DNA from: Rhizophagus clarus
Taxonomy: Eukaryota; Glomeromycota; Glomeromycetes; Glomerales; Glomeraceae
DNA: 64,000 nucleotides
Direction of reading: 5' to 3'
NCBI GenBank assembly: GCA_015698045.1
Contig: BLAL01000197.1
Coordinates: 1,364,001 to 1,428,000, forward strand
Below the pieces are notes generated by a model that ran no database searches, had not been told where the DNA came from, and was given only the letters and a program-made list of their open reading frames with translations. The position numbers and the translations under genes are program-made. Below, one piece after another: positions 43,773 through 54,240 of the stretch; the stretch's first letter is position 1; each line of letters begins with the position of its first letter.

Positions 43773-45453
43773 TTAATGAGTAGGTGTGCGCGATGATTTT
43801 TCAAAAGATTCAAAACAATCACAAAGAATTTCAAACATTTTTGTAATTTCTGGCCTAGATTTGGGGTTGGGACTAACAGCTAAAAACAGAAATAAAATCA
43901 TTAATATATTATTTTAAATTAAATTTTTTATTATTATGATTTCTTTTCTTTTTTTTTTATTTTCTGTTTTTCACATACCATCAAGTGATAAGTTTTTGAA
44001 TTTTTCTGGTATCGCGTTATTTTCTGAAAATGGTTCTCGATATTCTTCATACATAAGATTGGCGATCATTACAGTATTCCTACAATCTTTATAGGGAATT
44101 TTCTCTTCAATAATTTCCCAAAGCAGGATCCCAAAGCTATAAACTTCACACTTATCATCATATTCAAGATATGGCGTTTCCAATAATAATTCGGGAGCAC
44201 AATAACGAACTCGTTCTAAACTTTTGATTCGGTTGAACTCGCGTGATGTAAACGTAGCCGCTCTCAAAATGCGACATAATTGAAAATTCACAAGTTTTGC
44301 CGTTTCATTAATTGTTACTAATATATTCTCAGCTCTAATATCACGATGTACAATCTAAAAAATTAAAAATTGCTCAGAAAAAAAAAAAAACTTTTTAAAA
44401 AAGTAAATTCATCAAAAACAAATGATAAATAATTTACCCCTAATCGGTTTAGAAAATTTAATCCTCGAGCAATATCGAGAGAAATACGTAATTTTAATCT
44501 AGTGTCGAATAAATGTTTATGATTTGTATAAAATTCACGTAAATTTCCATATTCAGCCCATTCCGTTACGGAATACCACTTATTTCCATCATAAGTAATT
44601 CCATAAAATTTGATGATGTTTTGACAATCGTGAAGTTTTTTAAGAATTGTAACTTGTTTTTGCACACTACCTATAATCTCAGAAATATCTTTGAATGCGA
44701 ATTCTCTACATTTATTTTTAACATCAACCCATTTAGCCACGCGCCCACATTTACGTGAAGTTTCATTAAAATCAGAGAATTTTAGCAGTTGTGTTGGTTC
44801 GTTACTAGCTATATTAGTCTTCTCATTCAATTTATCTATTTGTAAAACCATTGCGAGAATTCCATCCTGTAATTTATTCATATCATCATCAAATTCTTCA
44901 AAACTCTAAAATTATTGGGAGTAAAAAATTGAATTTAACAAGTATAAGGACAATGTATATAAAATTACATTAAAAAACTTACTTTCTTTGCAGCTTTTAA
45001 TTGTTTTTCTTTATCATGTTTTTTTTCATCATCAAGAGGTTTAATAATCTTGATCATATTTAATAAATTCAAACTGATTAAACAATTTTCAAATTCTCTA
45101 CATAATGTTTTCTCGATACTTTTTGATTGAGGCAAAGTTCTCACTTGAGAAACGTCTACAATAAAATTTTTAATTTTTCTTATGACAAGAACTAAATTTT
45201 GTAAATAATAATAATTTTGTTTATTAAAAAATTCTTGATCTTTGTTTTTAAAATCAATTGCCGTCGTTAAATTTGCGTCAAAAACTCGTTTTTTCAACGT
45301 TTCACAAATTTCTATATTATATTTGGCATTTTTTGAAATATCAGAAATTTCTTTAAGAATACTTTCAATTCTATCAATAAAGGAAAGGAATTCTGCAACT
45401 TGAATAACATCCTCAGAGTCGGGTTCGAGTTGATATTGATTTTGTTGACTCAT
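43773..45453 (-). CDS. MLKL-like protein: N-terminal helical bundle plus pseudokinase domain (473 residues, 4 exons)
   Basis: Exons on the minus strand: 45453-44983, 44905-44438, 44354-43979 and 43879-43773 (TAA). All junctions are GT-AG and in phase. Residues ~15-130 are a helical, Leu/Ile-rich domain (FLSFIDRIESILKEISDISK ...) like the four-helix N-terminal domain of MLKL-type proteins. A charged coiled-coil brace (~135-187) follows. The kinase domain (~195-460) has Lys229 (FAFKD), HRDIRAEN (316-323) and CAPELL. The DFG position reads NFQ (336-338), the helix-C Glu appears to be Gln (KQVTIL), and the glycine loop is degenerate. It is therefore probably catalytically weak or dead. The first ATG is used; an upstream GTG frame extension is ignored. 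MLKL executes necroptosis in animals; a membrane-acting or signalling role here is inference from layout only. Confidence 0.85.
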
Positions 45454-45999
45454 TTCTTGCACTTTTGCATAATATTAAAGTTTTTTCTTTACGGTGAATG
45501 TCGAGCATTTTTATAAAAAGAATAACGGAAATCGTTACTCCGGACAGGAAAAATACTCCGGACAGGATATTTTATTTCAGTTTAGGGTTTTTTTTTTTTA
45601 AAAAAAAAAGAAAGAAAAAATTTTTGAAAATTTCTTCGATTATGCATAATCACATTTTGATTTAACCACAAAGTCCAAATTGGGAAACTAACAAAAACTT
45701 GTATATCTGCATGGAACGTACTAGTTGATTACACGAACTTCTTTATCGAAAAATTGTGCTAAAGAAAGTAATGAAATTGTAGATGAATTTTGACAGGGGG
45801 GCCTGGTGAAATTTCGATCGTGTGATTCGGATTTTCTGTGACACTTGATATCGTCCCAAACACCATCAGATATCATTTGAACGATCTATTCTGCGCTGAT
45901 AATTATAGCAGGGGTCAGTCGAATGCTTCTCCCTATTCTTTTTCCTAATTGCACTGTTAACTTACGAGAGAATAATACCTCTGATTTCATTTCCTTAAC
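45454..45999. other. Upstream region of the pseudokinase gene
   Basis: Probable promoter of the minus-strand gene. It contains an exact short duplication, ACTCCGGACAGGA at 45538 and 45556. No gene seen. Confidence 0.5.
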
Positions 46000-46346
46000 G
46001 CTCTGTGATTGTTATCTACCACCAAAGAAGCCTGTTCCAACATCGTAACTCTGCTCTCAGGCTCTGTGACTCTAGACCTGAGTTCAATATTATCAGCTTC
46101 TCGTCTGGCATTTTCCTCAATAATTCACTCAATTTCGCATTTTCATCCGTAAATCCCAACATTTTCAAATTTAAAGACAGCAATGCATTGTTCTAATAAT
46201 TCTGACATATTCTGTTTTACAATAGGTCGACCGAAAGGTAATATTTTTTGTACAAGATGAAAATTATTCATAATATCAAGAAATTTCCGAAATGGCACGT
46301 CTCGGATAAAAATTTTATTAATGGTAAAAAACAAAGTTCGTGTCAT
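46000..46346 (-). pseudogene. Coiled-coil protein remnant
   Basis: The minus-strand frame 46346-46143 encodes ...PFGRPIVKQNMSELLEQCIA and stops. After a shift, text such as IIEENARREADNIELRSRVT and VTMLEQASLVV (46145-46010) follows. This heptad-rich, Glu/Arg-rich style resembles a repetitive coiled-coil family common in Rhizophagus. Two or more breaks separate the pieces. Function unknown. Confidence 0.4.
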
Positions 46347-46730
46347 AACTCAGTTGGAACTGTCCCAATGAATAATAGGCCGGCATATAGCGGATTATGG
46401 CCGCAGTTACGGCAAAACCGTGTGAATCCTGATGTGCCGTTTAAGTTTTTAATACCGTAACTTTTACTGTGGCCAATGATGCCGTAGAATAGATAGTTTA
46501 ATAGCATAAAATTATAAATAGCTTAGCAGTATAAATTTTTAAATCTCCGAATTCGTTATCGATAATTAAAGTTTTCATATTGATTTAAAATAACTACTTT
46601 AATTATAAATTTAAAATGATTGAAAATATTCTACAGTTACGGCACATATCCCAGTTACGGAGCATATACCAGTTACGGCACATTACCAGTTACAATTTGC
46701 CGTATACTAAAATTTTCCGATGGATGATTT
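46347..46730. repeat. Repeat segment with CAGTTACGGCACAT motifs
   Basis: CAGTTACGGCACATATCC, CAGTTACGGAGCATATACC and CAGTTACGGCACATTACC occur in tandem at 46634-46690. Related words CGCAGTTACGGCAAAACCG and GTGCCGTTTAAG lie near 46400-46445 in both orientations. This resembles subterminal arrays of a small DNA transposon, but I could not define ends or a target duplication. Confidence 0.5.
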
Positions 46731-47249
46731 ATAGTTAATCTGATTATCATTTGTCTGATCTTTACATTAAATTTCATCAGGAAGTCATAAAAGTAATATT
46801 TGTAATATTAATAAAGAGATTATTTATTGACGAAAATTCAGTTGGAGTTATTTATAAGCAATGTTAATTATTAGATAGAATTCAGAATTCAAAAAATCAA
46901 AAAATTTAATTTCAATTAGTAATAATGATTGAATATTGCGTTGTATATCACATTACCAGCTGCAGTTTAAAGATGATCACTATCTTCATGGTTTTTTAAA
47001 CTTTTTACTAACATTTTGATTTGCTCTTTTCTTAGATGATTAAGATTTTGGACATGTGGATTTTAAGTTATTTCTAAATATTTAGGAATTGAATAAAGGG
47101 CATTTTTTTTTATCTTGCATATAGCAGTTAATGATATCTCTTATCTTGCAATTGATCCTAATATTAAATGAGATTTAAGTTCAATTTTTAAAGAATTAGT
47201 ATTACTTTTTCAATATATTTTATAAATTGTAAATAAATAAATAAGTAAA
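46731..47249. other. A+T-rich intergenic stretch
   Basis: Nothing recognised. Confidence 0.5.
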
Positions 47250-47557
47250 TGAATACCTAAATAATTAGCTTCAAGGGTACATGCATATATAATTTGTAAT
47301 TAGATTTGGATTTCTCTAAAGAATACGGAATTGTTATTACAATCATCCCTACATTGGGAATTTGCCACATAAATGTTAAAGCAAAAAAGTAAATGATTTT
47401 TTCGGCTGAATACCTAAATAATTTTGGTACATGCATATATAATTTGTAATTAGATTTGGATTTCTGTAAAGAATACGAAATTGTTATTACAATCATTCCT
47501 ACATTGGGAATTTGCCACATAAATGTTAAAAGCAAAAAAGTAAATGATTTTTTCGGC
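47250..47557. repeat. Tandem duplication of a ~150-bp unit
   Basis: Copies at about 47250-47406 and 47407-47557 start GAATACCTAAATAATT and end GATTTTTTCGGCT. They differ by only a few substitutions and small indels. A minus-strand frame spanning both copies (47257-47535) encodes the same peptide twice (LTFMWQIPNVGMIVITI) but has no other support. Confidence 0.9.
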
Positions 47558-47589
47558 TCCTTATTAAAATATTCTCGTGTTAACTTATA

Positions 47590-47940
47590 ATATAACCGCT
47601 TATATGATCACGTGATATAAATGTTCCAATGTCCCGGAAATTAAAAAATTTATGGACTGTCTCGTCCCGTCCCGCCCACGTCCATGTTCCGTCCCTAACA
47701 CTCCGTAACGGTGGCATGTTTTTTTTAAATCGATAAAATCGATCAAATAAAAATTTTTTCCGAATTTCGGACGTCCGGGACATAGGGACAACGAAAAAAA
47801 TTTTGCGGGACATGTCCCCTTGACAATCGGCGTTTTGGGACATAACACGACATGGACAGTTGGACAATGTCCCGGAATGTCCATGTCCGCTCAATATGAG
47901 GCGGACATGTCCCGCGTACCCGTGTACAACATTGTAGGCC
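47590..47940. repeat. GTCCCG/GGACATGTCC-rich segment, probable decayed transposon
   Basis: Dense, G+C-rich for this window, with ATGTCCCGGAA, CGTCCCGTCCCG, GGGACATGTCCCC and GGACATGTCCCGCG. Overlapping frames on both strands (47580-47994) are products of the repeats. The motif arrangement is like the subterminal arrays of the hAT elements, but no target duplication was found. Confidence 0.5.
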
Positions 47941-48108
47941 TCGGTATTTTTCAACCAGTACCAGACACCTATATGACTGTATCACATGCCACAACTTTTA
48001 ATAATGATTTTAATAATAAATGTTATGCACTAAGACCTCGCTTAAGGAATGATTTTTTTACATATTTACATTTCTTCATACCCTATCTCTTTCATTTTAA
48101 CTCTTACA

Positions 48109-49155
48109 ATGTACCGTCTTCGCTGCTCTTTTGCATTAAATAAATTTTCTTCCTCCTTGCCACTTTTTCGTCGTCAATTCAGAATCCTACCTTACTTTAA
48201 GGAACTTCGCGAATGGAGCGTTGAAAAAGGAAAATTAATCAGTGACCATAAAGAAAAGATGAAAAAGCTTGAGTTGGTGAAGGACCACGAAATTGCGGAG
48301 ATGAGGAGGGATCATGAAAACGAATTAAGAAGAATCAAATTTATTTATGAACTCGATAAAGAAAGACTTCAAAAGCAAATTGTTGATAAGCGTCTCGAAC
48401 ATGAAATTGCTGATGGGCGTCTCGCAAAAGAAATTGCACGTCTCGAAAAAGAATTCGAAAAAGAAAAAGCTGATAGGCGTCTCGAACATGAAATTGCTGA
48501 TGGGCGTCTCGCAAAAGAAATTACACGTCTCGAAAAAGAATTCGAAAAAGAAAAAGCTGATAGGCGTCTCGAAAAAATGAAGACAGTGAGTGTTGTACTT
48601 GACTTTTTTTTTAGGGATAAGAGAGTTTTCATTCGTAACATTCATATTATCTTAGGGTCATTTAAATATGAATTATCTCAGGTTAAAAGGAGCTGTACAC
48701 ATTAGAGGTGTCTTTGGTTAGTAAAAATTTTATTTACTTTATTTACTTTTACTGTGAATATTTAATTGACGTGTAATTAATCTCTAGAACAATGGGAGTT
48801 ATTTTCCTTGAGTAGTTACGAGGGAAACAGAGGGAAAAAATGGCTCAAATATCTCGAAGATAACAAAGAGACGTTAGAAATTTTTCAAAATTTTTATCCC
48901 AATCCAGACAAGATTGATATTAATCGCGTTGTCGCCGAAATGAAAAATTTTTATAAATGGCTCTCCGAAAGGATCCATAACGCACACGCGACCGGGGACC
49001 ATGTAGAATGGCGCCGTAATTTATTAACTCCTGTGCAAAACAAAGTGACAGAATATATGTGTCAGGAGCTTAGCCTTTCATATCGTATAATTGATACGGA
49101 TGAGGTTGAACCTTCTGAAATCATCACTGATGAGGTTACCTCAAACAAAGACTAA
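48109..49155 (+). CDS. Coiled-coil protein with internal 29-residue duplication (301 residues, 3 exons)
   Basis: Exons: 48109-48585, 48656-48716 and 48788-49155 (TAA). Junctions are GT-AG and in phase (MKT|GHLNMNYLRLKGAVHIRGVF, then EQWELFSLSSYEG). The N-terminus MYRLRCSFALNKFSSSLPLF is basic, Ser-rich and lacks acidic residues, which would suit a mitochondrial presequence (inference). Residues ~35-159 are a long charged coiled coil. Within it RLEHEIADGRLAKEIARLEK... is tandemly repeated as a 29-residue (87-bp) unit, twice almost identically. The C-terminal ~120 residues form an unrecognised globular part (WLKYLEDNKETLEIF ... WLSERIHNAHATGDHVEWRR). Similar layouts occur in an expanded, uncharacterised Rhizophagus family. 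Antisense frames here are shadows. Confidence 0.75.
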
Positions 49156-49389
49156 GTTAGACTTTTAGTACTTATAAATTGTACATTCTAAGATTTTTTT
49201 TAATAGTAAAATTTTAATAAAATAAATATAAAATTTTGATGGTTTAACTCGAAATGCAGTGCGTAATTACCAAATGAAGACCCGGAGAATGATCTCTCCT
49301 GCAAAATTTATAAATGATATAAAAGCGGGCTAGATGAATCGTGTTGATAAGAGGTATTGGAAAAGCTGTTAGTATATCCAACATGACAG
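49156..49389. other. Intergenic stretch
   Basis: 3' UTR of the coiled-coil gene and A+T-rich sequence; nothing else recognised. Confidence 0.5.
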
Positions 49390-50285
49390 GTTCAGAACAA
49401 AGTAGTGCGTCATCATTCTTTCTTGAACCTTGGATATAATATCCTCAAAAGTCTTGAAGACAAAGTTATCAATGATATTGACGTTCCAGAACTAGGGCCA
49501 TGCTCCGAATGTAATAATGAAATTTTTTTCATTCCCATTATGTTGACACTATATAAGCTAGGCGGGATTCGCAATCGTCCCAATCAAGCGGAGTTTCGGC
49601 TATATCAACCCTGATGGGCGAAAAGTTTAACCTAACTTCGTCAACAATACACAATGTCGAGGTTACCGTAAGTGAAAGCGAATGAAGCATTTTAACATGT
49701 GCAAAATGTTCTGAAGACCTTACCAAGTATTTTCCCAAGTACCCTCGAAATCGCTGTCATTCATTACGATTGCATCAATGATCTACGAAAGCTATGCTCC
49801 ATCTGCTCAGCTGAAGATTCAGAATTGATTCCAGGTAGAAGAGGTTTTACTGCTCAGAGAAAACATCTACCAAAGAATCTTCATCTAAAAAGCAGAAGAC
49901 CTCAACTAATGACGGGGAATCACCTACTCTGACGAGACTTATCAAAGAGCTAAAAACTGCATCGAGTACCACTGATACACAACCTCCAATCGCAAACCCT
50001 AGGAATCTTACTGAATTGTATAACGCTATCATTGAGGCTAAAGACCAAAATAGAGCTACGAATCAGGAGATTATTAAGAGATATTATTTGTTTGGGGGAC
50101 GAAACTTAAAAATATTTTCGACGGATTCAAAAACGTTTATAGAGAACGTAAGCGTAAGGAACAAAAGAATGCTCGTCAAGGAAGTTACAAAACTGATCTC
50201 TCGAAAAATGCCATTGAGAAAAGAATAGAAAAGGCAAGAAAGATTTATGATTTATTTAGTGATATTGGGCATGATAAGATATAAC
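49390..50285 (+). pseudogene. Decayed member of a Rhizophagus family with N-terminal Cys motif and C-terminal helical tail
   Basis: Pieces in order: LNLGYNILKSLEDKVINDID and CSECNNEIFFIP (49430-49545, a CxxC like the start of a RING-type finger); KCSEDLTKYFPKYPRNRC (about 49700-49755) in another frame; SPTLTRLIKELKTASSTTDT and LYNAIIEAKDQNRATNQEII (49920-50080); and the C-terminal EKARKIYDLFSDIGHDKI followed by a TAA where related proteins would continue with RIRS (about 50228-50295). At least three frame shifts and one nonsense change separate the parts. The biological role of the family is unknown to me. Confidence 0.55.
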
Positions 50286-50650
50286 GGATAAGGTCAAATG
50301 TCATGTTAAGTCATAATATAGTTAGAGTATGTGGCGACTGCAATTTTTTCGGGAAGATTTTTTCTTTGGAAATTTTTTTGTTTTCGTTCACGATATTCTA
50401 GCTTTTTTTCGTCTTTTGTTTTTTTCATTTTTTTTCTTCGTCTTTTTCTTTCTCATTTTTTTTTTTGTTTTCTTCGTTTTTCATTTTCTTTTTGATCTAA
50501 TTTTTTTTTAATTCGTTTTTTTTTTTCTTTTTTTTTTTTTTGAATTCTTAATTTTTTTTTCTTTTTTTTAGATTCTTTTCTTTTTTTTTTGCTTTATTTC
50601 CATTTTTTCTTAATTTTTAGAATGTTTTTAATTTTCAATTGCTTATATGC
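50286..50650. repeat. Pyrimidine-rich low-complexity tract
   Basis: TTTTTTC/TTCTTTT runs on the + strand (50395-50640), similar to but shorter than the tract near 19000. Nothing else seen. Confidence 0.7.
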
Positions 50651-50884
50651 CTTGTGTTTTCAATATAATATATGAAAATGCTTTCGAGCTACGAAAAACT
50701 CTTTTATTTTAAGATTAAAGTGTTTAAATCACACTCACATAAGTTGTAAACATAGAACATTAAGAATAAAATCTAGGAATAAGGTCTATATTTGCGTAAC
50801 AAAAGTAATGCTATCTTTTAATAAATAGGAAAATAATGAAATAAAAAAAAAAAGAAATTATCTATTAATAAATAATCTTATAAA

Positions 50885-51980
50885 ATGCCTTCAATTTGTT
50901 CGATTTTCCGCAATATGTAAGCTTAAATTATGTTCCTTTTTGCCCGTTTTCTTCTTCTTTCGGGAGGGAATAATCTGAGGATCAAGATTTTCCTTATCTT
51001 CAGGTGATTCTTTTTTTTAATACCAGTTTTTCGTCTCTTAATGGATTCAACTTGGACCCGTATTGTTGAACCACTTCTAACCTGGTCTAAATCCCTATTG
51101 AGGCCATAGAGAAAAGAGCACAACCTTGGAATTGATTTTGATTTAGCAGCAATATATCGCTCTGCAAATTTATCTAGTCAGTTCACAAATGTAGACCACC
51201 ACTTTGATAATCTGCTCTAATTTCCTCCAAGATAGTATTAATTGCAGAATTATCGATTTTATCAATATCTTTCTCCGGTTCCCTGTAAAGAATCATAAAG
51301 ATCTCAATTAATTAATTAAAGTTGATTTCTACAAATTTAATAATATCAAATCAGTTAAATTAATAATAAATAAATTTATAAACTAAGATTATTAATTACT
51401 TACTTTATTATTGATTGAATAAAGAATGTAAATAATGCAATGTACCTTCTTTCTTCTAATTCCTTCTGCTCTGTACTATTATTAATAAATAAACTATTTG
51501 ATGACATTAATTCTTGAATCTGGATTTTGTGAAACAGGTCCTGCTCATAATGACGCATAGAAAGAATTATTTTCAGCAACCCATCCTAAAATAAAGCTAG
51601 TAAGCAGCAGTTCTTTTTTTTAAAAAAAAATAAATGGTTAATTAATTAATGCTATCTCACTCACCAAATGCAATGTAGCTATATATCATACGATCATTAG
51701 CCGTTATTGTTGGTATAAAATTAAATATGGAAATGTGAAATTTCATCGCAACGGCTCCCTGGTGCTTATAGGGTACACCAGACATACCCTCCAGGCATGT
51801 GCAAACTCCTATTTCGCTATTTACTATGTAGAAGAGTTCATTATTTTGTGTACTAGAATTCGCGTTCACTTTTTCCCAACCAGGACACAGAAACCGTCTT
51901 GCAATAGGTAAATGCCCAGGATGTTTACTTGCAATTGCAATTAGTCGACGTATGTAAAATCTTTCCATGCTCATAGAAAT
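50885..51980 (-). pseudogene. SWIM zinc-finger protein (MULE-transposase-derived family), C-terminal part, degraded
   Basis: The minus strand from 51974 encodes ERFYIRRLIAIASKHPGHLP, then ELFYIVNSEIGVCTCLEGMS and GVPYKHQGAVAMKFHISIFN. This is a SWIM motif (CxC then CxH) in which the third ligand Cys is replaced by Tyr (PYKHQ). After a gap come LKIILSMRHYEQDLFHKIQI (about 51580), EPEKDIDKIDNSAINTILEE (about 51280-51220) and, from 51160, RYIAAKSKSIPRLCSFLYGL and VRSGSTIRVQVESIKRRKTG. SWIM domains of this kind follow the catalytic domain of Mutator-like transposases; Rhizophagus has many domesticated or dead copies. The N-terminal catalytic part is not visible upstream. Stops between the last pieces and the missing Cys argue for a pseudogene. 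Confidence 0.6.
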
Positions 51981-54240
51981 AAATTGAAATACTTGTATAA
52001 TGTTATATAACTTAAAGTAAAGAGTTATAACTAGTTATAACACTTGTGATACGGGTTATCCCAATGTAACCGAGTTCCAACTACATCATTAATCATAAGT
52101 ATAATACATGATAATTTTTTTGCGGACTACTGTACGAAATTATTTTTCCCTTCTACACGATGCTGCTTAGACGCAGGTTCATCACCAACTAATACCCTAC
52201 TCTAAAACCTTCTTCACGTTCTTACTCCTTACGTAATTCAGTTTGATCCTTGAGAGCATCTTCTGTTAAATATATATATACGTGAAATTTGCGTAAGATA
52301 AAGTGATCAAGTAATTTTGAAACGAGTTAGCGTTTCGTAAATGAAAAGACAGCTTCACTAGGGTGTTGTAATGATATCATAAAAATGTTCATATCCAGAG
52401 TCGAACGCCTCGTCTACCTTCCGTTTATTCTTAAATGCAATAAGTCGGTATGTAAGGTCGCTCCCTTTCCTGGCTGATTTTGCTTTCCTTCGGTTATACA
52501 AATTATTTCTTCGAGTAAATCATCTATCATCTTGAATACAGTCGACACGACCAGAACTCTAACCTCCAGATACTATTATTTACCTGATACAAACTGCGAG
52601 ATACTTAATGCCATATTTTTTTTAAACCGCAATACAAATTCACTAGGCTCCAAACAAACATTGCGAACCTTAACCTCACCAAGAAGTAGATAAGTTCATG
52701 AAGTTTCTATAATAGAAATAGAAGCTAGAAGTGGTTATAGAACAAAAATGACTAACAATTTGGAAGAAAAAAAAAAAAAAAATACTATGAAATCAACAAA
52801 ATCCAAGTTTTTGATCAACATGTTTGGTTCATCAAAAACCTGTTCTTAGGCAGGTTTGGGAAACTGCGATAGGCTGGGAGATTTAATTTTGCTGCATTAT
52901 TGATCTTTGATTTTTCTTCGTTAGGTACGTCCTAAATTTGAAAAATGACGAATTACATAACTGTAGTAGCATAAGGTCAAAAGCGGAAAATAAATTCTTC
53001 AATAAAGGTAACTGCTTTACTTCTCAAATCAAATTCTAATGCTTCATTGAACTAATGTTTTTAATAGTAATGAAAGAAAACAATTTGAAAGATCAAAAGT
53101 CGTTAACATTTTTATGTGTATCAAAATGAAAATGCGTCGCGTAATTAAATTTAATTGATTAAATTTATCAACCAATTAAATTTGTTTATTAATTATAGTT
53201 ACCTCCTAATTGATCTTGCATCTCGATAAAGTTAATTAAGACCCTGGATGACATCATGGCATCTTCAACATAAACACATCATGAAGGAAAGATGCTGTAC
53301 CTCCTCCAGAGGTTCCCAAAAAAGTATGATGAGGGAGACCAACTGTTCTTCATCACATGTGACCTACTGCACTAAGGAATATTATTACTTATTCGGGCTT
53401 CAGCATTCTACACAACGAACGATCCACTTTTTACATAATCAGCGGGAAAGTGAGATTACTGTGTGACTTCCACTTTTTGAAAGGAAAAGAGAGACTTTAT
53501 CTTTATCTGTTACCATTTTTTGTTATAGGAAGATAAGATAGGTTTTATATTTATATGTCACATATAGAACTTTTGCATAAAACACAAACTTTCCATATTA
53601 CTTTTCAAATAATCATTGATTATGATCAATATTTTTGTATCATACACAAGCTTTTCCATATACTTTGATAAATAATGATGACAATTGATTATTTGGGCCA
53701 TTATTCTTTTTATTCTTCGGCCCTTTCTTTACGTCTACCCTATTTCAACAATTGCACGTTTCACATTTTTGCGTAATTTTCCTTAGCAATGGTCTCAGTA
53801 AGGATGATATGGTATTCAGATCACCACCCGTGGTTATAATGAAGATAGTCGTACTTTCATTTCATTAACAATTATCCCAATTATCCTAATTATCCCGATT
53901 ATCCCAAAAAAATAATTATTATTAAATAAATAAATAAATAAATAATTTTGGTCAAATCATTTTATTGATGACAAAATATAAGATAATTTTTGATTCTTAA
54001 AAAAAAAGTGAGAAATCTCTATAATTTTTTTTTTTTTTTTTTTTTACTTTTTTTTTTTTTTTTTTTTGTTTATTTACTATTATAATTCATTTAAAATTTA
54101 TTAAATATTTTTAAAATTTTTTTAAATACCTGAAGGTTCTAATATTATGGATAGAAAGGAAAATAATAAAGAAATTATTTAGATGGAAATCCTTTGTTTA
54201 AAAAGAACTTTGCTTTCACATTTTCGTCATCATCATTATG
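51981..54240. other. Gene-poor stretch before glycogen synthase
   Basis: No supported gene; one frame (53248-53466, +) lacks recognisable motifs. Short ATTATCCCA/ATTATCCTA repeats at 53870-53905, an AATA microsatellite at 53926-53945, and T/A runs near 54030-54070. The 3' UTR of glycogen synthase ends here. Confidence 0.5.

Noticed and set aside
47580..48143. Overlapping frames on both strands of the GTCCCG segment
   Set aside because: They follow the repeat words and have no conserved domain; the real gene starts at 48109.
48325..48645. Antisense and +1 frames over the coiled-coil gene
   Set aside because: They are shadows produced by the 87-bp repeat; the sense frame has clean splice junctions and coherent heptads.
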